Source of the DNA: Actinomycetota bacterium
GTDB lineage: Bacteria; Actinomycetota; Thermoleophilia; UBA2241
Length of the DNA stretch: 7,491 bases
NCBI GenBank assembly: GCA_003132645.1
Contig: PKYM01000247.1
Location: forward strand, 1 to 7,491
Direction of reading: 5' to 3'
Made by a program: the position numbers and the translations under genes. Every line of letters starts with the position of its first letter. Position 1 is the first letter of the stretch. Below, in pieces: positions 1-5,027 of the stretch. The notes beneath the pieces were generated by a model. The model did no database searches. It saw only the letters and a program-made list of their open reading frames with translations, and was not told where the DNA came from.

Positions 1-1
1 C

Positions 2-790
2 ACCCAGGACGACGCCCACATCTACTGCACCCCCGAGCAGCTCGAAGACGAGGTCCGCGACGTGGTGCGTTTCATGCACCACATCTACGCCGCCTTCGGC
101 TTCAGCGACGTGCATATCGAGCTCTCGACCCGGCCCGACAAGGCGATCGGCTCCGACGAGATGTGGGCGACCGCCGAAGGCGCGCTCGCCCACGTGCTCG
201 AAAGCGAGGGCATCGACTACCAGTTGAACCCCGGCGACGGCGCCTTCTATGGTCCAAAGATCGACTTTCACATTCGCGACGTCATGGGTCGCACCTGGCA
301 GTGCGGCACGATCCAGGTCGACTTCGCCATGCCCGAGCGCCTCGACATCACCTACACCGGAGCCGACAACGAGGAGCACCGCCCGGTGATGATCCATCGC
401 GCGATGCTGGGCAGCATCGAGCGTTTCATGGGCATCCTGCTCGAGCACTACGGCGGCAACCTGCCGACCTGGCTCGCGCCGGTGCAGGTGCTCGTGCTGC
501 CGGTCAGCGATCGCCACGCCGGGTATGCCACGGGCGTGGTTGAGGAGCTGCGCGTCGCCGGCCTGCGGGCCGACCTGGACGACCGCTCCGAGAGCGTCGG
601 CAAGCGCATCCGCGACGGCCAGCTCCAGAAGGTGCCGTACCTGCTGGTCGTCGGCGACCGCGAAGAGGATGCCAAAGCCGTGAGCGTGCGCGCCCGTGGC
701 GACGAGAAGGGTGACGTGTCGCTCGAGGAGTTCGTGCGCGAGGTCACCGCTGAGGTGGCTGAGCGGCGGCTGCCGGACACAGTGGGCTGA
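2..790 (+). CDS. thrS: Threonyl-tRNA synthetase, C-terminal half (5' end outside window)
   Basis: Class II aminoacyl-tRNA synthetase that charges tRNA-Thr with threonine in the cytoplasm. The reading frame is already open at base 2, so the true start lies upstream; 262 residues are present. Visible signatures: the end of motif 2 (TQDDAHIYC, from base 2); the AFYGPK and QCGT segments of the active site (about 241-310); motif 3 (MIHRAMLGSIERF, from base 389); then the anticodon-binding alpha/beta domain beginning at TWLAPVQV (about 467) and running to the end. By homology with E. coli ThrRS, the His of QDDAH and the His of MIHRA are two of the three zinc ligands that select threonine; the third (Cys) lies upstream of the window. 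The sequence is intact and ends with TGA. The N-terminal TGS and editing domains cannot be assessed. Identification is firm. Confidence 0.97.
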   Translation, partial: TQDDAHIYCTPEQLEDEVRDVVRFMHHIYAAFGFSDVHIELSTRPDKAIGSDEMWATAEGALAHVLESEGIDYQLNPGDGAFYGPKIDFHIRDVMGRTWQCGTIQVDFAMPERLDITYTGADNEEHRPVMIHRAMLGSIERFMGILLEHYGGNLPTWLAPVQVLVLPVSDRHAGYATGVVEELRVAGLRADLDDRSESVGKRIRDGQLQKVPYLLVVGDREEDAKAVSVRARGDEKGDVSLEEFVREVTAEVAERRLPDTVG

Positions 791-1000
791 GGGTTCGTAC
801 ACCACCTGCGGCCCAGGCGTTTCCGGCGCCGCGCCGTATGGTGCCTTGAGCCTTGTCCCGGATATAGACTTATCACGAGTAGATCGCCCACGCACGCCCG
901 CATCGAGCCCGGCCGAGGGCAGGTGAGCCCTCCTCCGATGCGGGGCATACTGGGCGTGCTGGAGGGCGAGCCGGGGGGTCACGGGGATGGGGTCACTGGC
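791..1000 (+). other. thrS-oxidase spacer with weak stem-loop and alternative upstream starts
   Basis: No RNA gene is seen here. A short stem (GGCGCC at 825-830 with GGTGCC at 840-845, one G-T pair) lies 34 bases after the thrS stop; it lacks a U-run and is at best a weak terminator. A second pairing is GCCCTCC (927-933) with GGAGGGC (961-967), enclosing ATGC/GCAT. The oxidase frame is open from GTG 923 and ATG 938, so part of this spacer could be translated. Codon use over 923-1000 is poorer than in the gene body (20 of 26 third positions G or C, with ATA, two CCT, ACT and GGT), which argues for untranslated leader. Confidence 0.4.
846..873 (+). promoter_or_regulatory. Putative promoter for the oxidase-methyltransferase pair
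   Basis: This is the only AT-rich patch between thrS and the oxidase. A TTGAGC hexamer (846-851) is followed after 16 bases by ACTTAT (868-873); TAGACT at 865-870 is an alternative -10 of the TANNNT type, but its spacing from TTGAGC is too short. The match is weak and rests on position and composition only. Confidence 0.2.
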
Positions 1001-2431
1001 ATGGGGATGCTGAGACGCGCCGCCGCGGCCGATCTGCCGCAGGTGCCGCCGGTCGGCACGCGCAGCTACTGGCTCGATCAGGCGCTGTCCGCCGATCCGG
1101 GCAAGCCCTGCCCGCCGCTCACCGGCGCCACCGACGCCGACGTCTGTATCGTGGGCGGCGGCTTCGCCGGACTGTGGACTGCCTACGAGCTCACCGAGCG
1201 TGAGCCGGCGCTGAACGTCGTCGTGCTCGAGGCCGCGGTCTGCGGGGCGGGCGGCAGCGGCGCCAACGGCGGCTTGTTTTCGTCATCGTGGGTCTCTGCC
1301 GGCGAGCTCTGCCGGCGCTTCGGCGACGACGCCGGCCTGCGCTGGGCGATCGCGCTCGGAGACGAAGTGGGCGAGCTGGGGCGCTGGTGCGAGCGCCACC
1401 GCGCCGATATCGAGTTCCACCATGAAGGCATCCTCTACGGTCAGGCCGGCGACTGGCAGCCCGAGCCCGATGTCGCGACGCTGGCGCTGCTCGAGCGGCG
1501 CGGCTTCGGGGAGCGTCTGCGGGCGGTCGACGCCGCTGAGGCGCGGCGCGTCGCAGACTCGCCGCGCCTCAGCGGCGGGGTGTTCACGCCCGATCTCGCC
1601 ACCGTGCAGCCCGCCCGGCTGGCCCGCGAGCTGCGGCGCGTCGTGCTGGAGCGCGGCGTGCGCATCTATGAAGGCTCGCGCATGGTGGCCTTGGGCGACG
1701 GTATGCCGGCGACCGTCGAGACCGCCGGTGGCGCCGTGCGCGCCGCTCAGGTCGTGCTGACCCACGGCGCTTGGGCCGCCGGCGAGCCCGAGTTCGCCCG
1801 CGCCTTTGCTGTGGGCATCGAACACATGGTCGTGACCGAGCCGATCCCCGAGCTGCTGCAGGAGATCGGCTGGACCAGCCACATGGGCCTGGCCGATCGC
1901 CGTGAGATGCTCTTTTACCTGCGCCGCACCGACGACGACCGCATCGCCATCGGCGGTGGCGGCATGGCGATGGTCTATGGGAGCGGCATCGCCGGGCGTG
2001 CGCTCGGCTCGCAACGCCTCGCGGCGCTGGCGGCTCACGGCCTCGTCTGGCTCTTCCCGCAGCTCGCCGGGGTACGGTTCGCGCATGCCTGGAGCGGGCC
2101 CATGGACATGACCAGGTCGGGTCTTCCGTTCTTTCAGTCGTCGGTCGCCGGCAACGTGCATGCCGGGCTCGGCTTTTCGGGCCACGGCCTGACCTCGACC
2201 AAGGTCGGGGGCAAGATCCTCGCCGGACTCGTGCTGGCCACCGACGACGAGTGGGTGCATCTGCCCGTCGTTGGTCCGCCCGGGTCCCTGCCGCCCGAGC
2301 CTCTGCGCTGGCCTATGGTGCGCCTGGCGGAGTGGGCCTTCGAGTCGAGCGACAAGGCAGCCGAGCTGGGTCGCAAGCGACCCGGGCTGGCGGGCGCCGT
2401 GGTGGCCCTGATGGAGCGCTACGCGCAATGA
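1001..2431 (+). CDS. FAD-dependent amine/amino-acid oxidoreductase (DadA/PuuB-like)
   Basis: A flavoprotein of the DAO superfamily; members oxidise C-N bonds of amino acids or polyamines (gamma-glutamylputrescine oxidase, glycine oxidase and D-amino-acid dehydrogenase types). From ATG 1001 it has 476 residues, normal for the family. An N-terminal SYW segment precedes the Rossmann dinucleotide motif VGGGFAG (G52-G57); the FAD-ribose acidic residue is E77 in VVVLEA; next comes GAGGSGANGG (about 82-91), equivalent to GASGRNGG of PuuB-like proteins. The C-terminal FAD-contact segment GLGFSGHG lies at 389-396. The substrate cannot be read from sequence. Start choice: GTG 923 and ATG 938 are in frame, but the 26 extra residues are Gly-rich and poorly codon-biased; none of the starts has a good ribosome site, so the start is uncertain. 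Its stop overlaps the next gene's ATG (ATGA). No signal peptide, so probably cytoplasmic. Confidence 0.9.
   Translation: MGMLRRAAAADLPQVPPVGTRSYWLDQALSADPGKPCPPLTGATDADVCIVGGGFAGLWTAYELTEREPALNVVVLEAAVCGAGGSGANGGLFSSSWVSAGELCRRFGDDAGLRWAIALGDEVGELGRWCERHRADIEFHHEGILYGQAGDWQPEPDVATLALLERRGFGERLRAVDAAEARRVADSPRLSGGVFTPDLATVQPARLARELRRVVLERGVRIYEGSRMVALGDGMPATVETAGGAVRAAQVVLTHGAWAAGEPEFARAFAVGIEHMVVTEPIPELLQEIGWTSHMGLADRREMLFYLRRTDDDRIAIGGGGMAMVYGSGIAGRALGSQRLAALAAHGLVWLFPQLAGVRFAHAWSGPMDMTRSGLPFFQSSVAGNVHAGLGFSGHGLTSTKVGGKILAGLVLATDDEWVHLPVVGPPGSLPPEPLRWPMVRLAEWAFESSDKAAELGRKRPGLAGAVVALMERYAQ
1531..1577. repeat. 47-base near-perfect palindrome inside the oxidase gene
   Basis: The left arm 1531-1548 (CGCCGCTGAGGCGCGGCG) is exactly complementary to 1560-1577, giving 18 consecutive pairs. 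After one C/T mismatch (1549/1559), three more pairs (1550-1552 with 1556-1558) close a three-base loop GCA (1553-1555). The centre falls on the second base of a codon. It encodes roughly VDAAEARRVADSPRLSGG, which reads like normal family sequence, so it is not an obvious insertion. No T-run follows. Hairpins of this size are not found elsewhere within this gene. Confidence 0.9.
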
Positions 2432-3285
2432 GATCGGGGGGGAGATCGGTGGAGAGCGAGCCCACGAGCGCCGCCGCCGCCCAGCTGGACTGCGGGAGCG
2501 GCCCCGAGTATGGCAACTGGGTCTCGACGAGGTTCGTGGTCGTACCGGCTATCGCGGCCGCCGTGCTGGTGGTGCTGGCCGTCGGCCTGCACGTCGTCGG
2601 CCCGCACGGTGCCGTGCTGCACTGGTTGGCCGGCGTGGCTTTGGCGGCGGCTGTGCTGGTGGCGCTCGTGGCCGCCTACTTCGCCTACGCTCGCCATCTG
2701 CTGGCGGTCGGCAACGGCGCCGTGCAGGCGCGCGTCCAGGGGCTCGTCCTCGACCACCTGCCGTGGGACGGGGAGGGAGAGGCGCTCGACATCGGCTGCG
2801 GCAACGGACCGCTGACCGTAGCGCTCGCGCGCCGGTTCCCGCGGGCGGTCGTGACAGGCGTCGACTTCTGGGGCGAGAGCTGGGAGTACTCGCAGAGCGT
2901 CTGCGAGACCAACGCGGCCTGCGAGGGGGTCGCCGAGCGGGTGAGCTTCGTCAAGGCGGGTGCCGCGGCCCTGCCCTTCGTCGACGGCGGCTTCGCGGCG
3001 GTTGTCAGCAACCTCTGTTTTCACGAGGTCAGAGACGCGCGCGACAAGCGCGAGGTGCTCAGGGAGGCGCTGCGCGTACTCGAGCCCGGCGGGACCTTCG
3101 CCTTTCAGGACCTCTTTCGATCGAAGGGCGCCTACGGCGAGATCGACGATCTCCTGGCCGCGGTGCGTAGCTGGGGAGTCGGGCAGGTCGAGTTTCTCGA
3201 CACCGGTCGTGCCGAGTTCATCCCCCGGGCGCTGCGCCTGCCTTTCATGGTAGGCAGCATGGGACTGCTTTACGGCCGCAAGTGA
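2428..3285 (+). CDS. Membrane-anchored class I SAM-dependent methyltransferase
   Basis: A 285-residue protein with two predicted membrane helices (about residues 36-57 and 63-85) followed by a cytoplasmic Rossmann methyltransferase domain. SAM-binding motif I is LDIGCGNG (120-127), the acidic residue after beta-2 is D146 (TGVDFWG), the ALPFVDGGFAAVVSN segment is motif II/III-like, and EALRVLEPGG is the post-motif helix and turn. The tail FIPRALRLPFMVGSMGLLYGRK and the YGNWVS segment before helix 1 match, from memory, a conserved family of small membrane methyltransferases seen in Clostridia and other bacteria; the substrate is unknown, possibly a lipid or small hydrophobic molecule. ATG 2428 overlaps the oxidase stop. 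GTG 2449 is an alternative start with a better-placed GGGAG (2440-2444). The frame is open upstream to 2251, but that part lies inside the oxidase gene. Confidence 0.88.
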   Translation: MRSGGRSVESEPTSAAAAQLDCGSGPEYGNWVSTRFVVVPAIAAAVLVVLAVGLHVVGPHGAVLHWLAGVALAAAVLVALVAAYFAYARHLLAVGNGAVQARVQGLVLDHLPWDGEGEALDIGCGNGPLTVALARRFPRAVVTGVDFWGESWEYSQSVCETNAACEGVAERVSFVKAGAAALPFVDGGFAAVVSNLCFHEVRDARDKREVLREALRVLEPGGTFAFQDLFRSKGAYGEIDDLLAAVRSWGVGQVEFLDTGRAEFIPRALRLPFMVGSMGLLYGRK

Positions 3286-3286
3286 G

Positions 3287-3322
3287 CGGGCGCGCCCGAC
3301 GCCGCGCTCAAACCAGCGCCCG
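3287..3322 (+). terminator. Possible stem-loop after the methyltransferase
   Basis: CGGGCGC (3287-3293) can pair with GCGCCCG (3316-3322), beginning two bases after the methyltransferase stop. A smaller stem (GCGCT 3304-3308 with AGCGC 3315-3319) is a partly competing fold. There is no U-run. It may end or pause the upstream transcript, but GC-rich pairing of this length also arises by chance here. Confidence 0.25.
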
Positions 3323-3364
3323 GCGCCGCACGCTAAGCTCCGCCCAAAGCCCCGCCCGACGCGC

Positions 3365-3370
3365 TATCAT
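3365..3370 (+). promoter_or_regulatory. Possible -10 element TATCAT upstream of the tandem repeat
   Basis: TATCAT fits the TANNNT -10 pattern and stands out in a GC-rich spacer. No recognisable -35 lies 16-18 bases upstream. If used, transcription would begin around 3377, almost exactly at the first ATG of the duplicated block, which would make the first micro-ORF nearly leaderless. Confidence 0.25.
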
Positions 3371-3372
3371 CG

Positions 3373-3412
3373 ACCTGATGGAACGGCACAGCACCTGATG
3401 GAACGGCACAGC
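3373..3412 (+). repeat. Perfect tandem duplication, 2 x 20 bases, with two micro-ORFs
   Basis: The unit ACCTGATGGAACGGCACAGC occurs at 3373-3392 and again at 3393-3412 without a mismatch. Each copy contains an ATG. The first micro-ORF (3378-3398) reads MERHST and its TGA overlaps the ATG of the second (3398-3418), which reads MERHSS and ends in TGA. The block sits 28 bases before the GTG of the next gene and neither copy is in a known gene. Whether the peptides are made is unknown; a simple slippage duplication is the default explanation. Confidence 0.9.
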
Positions 3413-3440
3413 TCTTGATACTCATCGCTCGGGACCGCCG

Positions 3441-4100
3441 GTGAGCTCCGGCGCCGGCGCCCGCCTGCGCGTCTACGGCAACACCGAGCTCGGCGTGCGC
3501 TTCGAGATCGACGACTCCTTCGTGCCGGGACCCAGGCTCGACTTGCCGGTCGGCATGCCGGGCGACGTCAGGTCGGCCTACCTCGCCACGCGCGATCCCG
3601 GTGGCGCCCAGGCGGTGCTGTCGATCACCCGCGTCGAGGTCGGCTACGACACCTCGCCCCAGGAGCTCGCCGAACACCTCCTCATTCACAACCGCTACGC
3701 GGCCCACACCGCCGAGCAGAACGGCTGGACGATCCACGCGCCCTGGAGGGCCGCCCTGTTGAGCGGGCACCCGGCCATGCACTGCGATTACGTGGTGCCC
3801 GACCGGGCCGGCGCCGTCGGAGCAAACGATGCCGCGAGCGTTCCCGGTGAGGCGGGCGGGCCACCGCCCACCCCCGATTCGCCGCTCGCGGCTCCCACGC
3901 AGGGCTCCACGGCGGGCCACGTCCAGGCCTGGGTCGCCTACGCCGGACACCAGACCCTTCAGCTCATGCTCAGCGTCGACCCGCCCGGCGACCTGGTGCG
4001 CAACCGGGCGACCCTCGAGACGGTCGTGCGGACCTTCGAGATCAGCGCGCCGTCGTTCGACGACCCCGGCGGCGAGACCGCCCGCGCTACTCGGGGCTGA
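3441..4100 (+). CDS. Hypothetical protein, PsbP/DcrB-like fold suspected
   Basis: A 219-residue protein I do not recognise by name. The pattern FEIDDSFV near the N-terminus, a central HCDYVV strand and the closing segment AWVAYAGHQTLQLMLSVDPPGDLVRNRATLETVVRTFEI resemble the Mog1/PsbP/DUF1795 type, in which a final strand and helix are followed by a strand ending in SF-I or TFEI. That assignment is an inference. No signal peptide or membrane helix is present, unlike many lipoprotein members. Residues about 124-159 form a Gly/Ala/Pro-rich insert (with GGPPPTPDSP) between two predicted strands. Start: GTG 3441 with GGGA (3431-3434) six bases upstream; no other in-frame start fits. A methyltransferase begins 7 bases after its stop, so the two are probably cotranscribed. 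The third-position bias supports coding on this strand rather than the long reverse frame. Confidence 0.72.
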   Translation: MSSGAGARLRVYGNTELGVRFEIDDSFVPGPRLDLPVGMPGDVRSAYLATRDPGGAQAVLSITRVEVGYDTSPQELAEHLLIHNRYAAHTAEQNGWTIHAPWRAALLSGHPAMHCDYVVPDRAGAVGANDAASVPGEAGGPPPTPDSPLAAPTQGSTAGHVQAWVAYAGHQTLQLMLSVDPPGDLVRNRATLETVVRTFEISAPSFDDPGGETARATRG

Positions 4101-4107
4101 GGCGGAC

Positions 4108-4890
4108 GTGGCGCGGCGTGGGCGAGAGCACACCCGCTACGACGTCATCGGCGCCGACTACGGACGCACCCGGCGGCCCGACTTGCGCATCGCTCGCCAG
4201 ATCCGCGCGGCGCTAGGCGACGCGCGCACCGTGGTCAACGTCGGCGCCGGCACGGGCGCCTACGAGCCTCACGACCTCGAGGTGACCGCCGTCGAGCCGG
4301 AGGCGGCGATGATCGCGGCGCGGCCGCCGGCGGCCGCGCCTTGTGTCCTCGCCGCCGCCGAGTCAATGCCGTTTGCCGACGCGAGCTTCGATGCCGGCAT
4401 GGCCGTGCTCACCCTGCATCACTGGACCGACGTCACCGCGGGCTTGCGCGAGCTTCGCTGGGTCGCCCGCCGTCGCGTCGTGCTGCTCACCTGGGACCCC
4501 GAGTTCGACGACGCCCTGTGGCTCACGACCGACTATCTGCCCGCCATCCGCCTGCGCGACCGGGCGATCTTCCCGCGCCTGCCTCATGTTGTGGCCGGCC
4601 TGCAGCCGCAGCGCGGCTTCATGATCGATCCGGTCCTCATTGTGCACGACTGCAGCGACGGGTTTCTGGGCGCCTGGTGGCGCCGGCCTGAGGCGTACCT
4701 CGACCCTGCGGTGCAGACCGGTATCTCGAGCTTCTGCGAGCTCGGGCCCAAGGTGACCGGGCCGCCGCTCGCGGGTCTCGCCGCCGACCTCGAAAGCGGG
4801 GAGTGGGAGCGCCGCTTCGGCGGGCTGCTCGAACTCGACGAGCTCGATCTGGGCTACCGCCTCGTCACGGTGGAACTGACCGCTCCGTAG
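4108..4890 (+). CDS. Soluble class I SAM-dependent methyltransferase (UbiE-like)
   Basis: A 260-residue methyltransferase. The N-terminal YDVIGADYGRTRRPD precedes helix alpha-A, a pattern common in this group. Motif I is VNVGAGTG (43-50), the acidic residue ending beta-2 is E63 (VTAVEPE), AESMPFADASFDAGMAVLTLHHW carries motifs II/III, and ELRWVARRRVVLLTWDPE follows. The C-terminal half (W and aromatic-rich, GFMIDPVLIVHDCSDGFLGAWWRRPEAYL) would form the substrate lid. Family members methylate small molecules; the substrate here is unknown. Start: GTG 4108 with GAGGCGG just upstream; the open frame continues back to 3829 but overlaps the preceding gene. It ends in tandem stops TAG TAA. It lies 7 bases after the PsbP-like gene and is probably translated from the same mRNA. 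Confidence 0.88.
   Translation: MARRGREHTRYDVIGADYGRTRRPDLRIARQIRAALGDARTVVNVGAGTGAYEPHDLEVTAVEPEAAMIAARPPAAAPCVLAAAESMPFADASFDAGMAVLTLHHWTDVTAGLRELRWVARRRVVLLTWDPEFDDALWLTTDYLPAIRLRDRAIFPRLPHVVAGLQPQRGFMIDPVLIVHDCSDGFLGAWWRRPEAYLDPAVQTGISSFCELGPKVTGPPLAGLAADLESGEWERRFGGLLELDELDLGYRLVTVELTAP
4317..4340. repeat. 24-base perfect palindrome inside the methyltransferase gene
   Basis: GGCGCGGCCGCC (4317-4328) is directly followed by its exact reverse complement (4329-4340), with no spacer. It contains two GCGGCCGC octamers (4320-4327 and 4330-4337). It encodes the A-R-P-P-A-A-A-P stretch after beta-2, a place where family members often have Pro/Ala-rich sequence, so codon composition may contribute. 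Confidence 0.9.
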
Positions 4891-4965
4891 TAATGGCGCT
4901 GCGGTCGCCGGTCTTCGAGCGGCGCACCGGGAATGGCGGTCTTGTCGCGGCGCGCCGGACAGAAG
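4891..4965. other. Short convergent spacer, no feature seen
   Basis: These 75 bases between the second methyltransferase and the terminator hairpin are GC-rich and contain no frame, repeat or site I can support. Confidence 0.5.
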
Positions 4966-4997
4966 TGAGGCGGGGGCGCGTTCGCGCCCCCGCCTCA
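4966..4997. terminator. Bidirectional hairpin terminator between convergent genes
   Basis: TGAGGCGGGGGCGCG (4966-4980) is exactly complementary to 4983-4997, with only TT between the arms; in RNA about 13-14 pairs would form around a CGUUCG-like loop. It lies between the stop of the methyltransferase (4890, +) and that of the NHL protein (5028, -), so it serves both strands. There is no U-tract on either side, as is common for hairpin terminators in high-GC actinobacteria. Confidence 0.85.
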
Positions 4998-5027
4998 GTA
5001 AGCGGCTCGTCTCTGAGTGGTCGGCCG

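Noticed and set aside
163..193. 8-bp inverted repeat in thrS, and similar 7-8 bp arms at 1839-1871, 1942-1972, 2368-2383, 2889-2907, 5210-5227 and 6401-6420
   Set aside because: Arms of this length occur throughout the window on eye inspection and are expected at this base composition; only arms of 12 bp or more were kept.
791..922. Possible small RNA or tRNA after thrS
   Set aside because: No cloverleaf, no T-loop or anticodon arm consensus and no strong terminator; only a weak 6-bp stem.
2251..2427. Upstream extension of the membrane methyltransferase frame
   Set aside because: It lies entirely within the oxidase C-terminus in another frame and yields an Arg/Gly/Ala-rich tail unlike the family.
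1283..2428. Long minus-strand open frame (381 codons) opposite the oxidase
   Set aside because: It is His/Arg/Gly-rich with no recognisable motif; antisense frames stay open in GC-rich genes with G/C third positions.
3829..4107. Upstream extension of the second methyltransferase frame
   Set aside because: It would overlap most of the preceding gene with Arg/Pro/Ser-rich sequence; GTG 4108 gives a family-typical N-terminus.
3333..4133. Minus-strand open frame (266 codons) opposite the PsbP-like gene
   Set aside because: No motif, and low-quality composition. The plus-strand frame has a ribosome site, a plausible fold pattern and close spacing to a sure gene, although this is the least certain of the strand choices.
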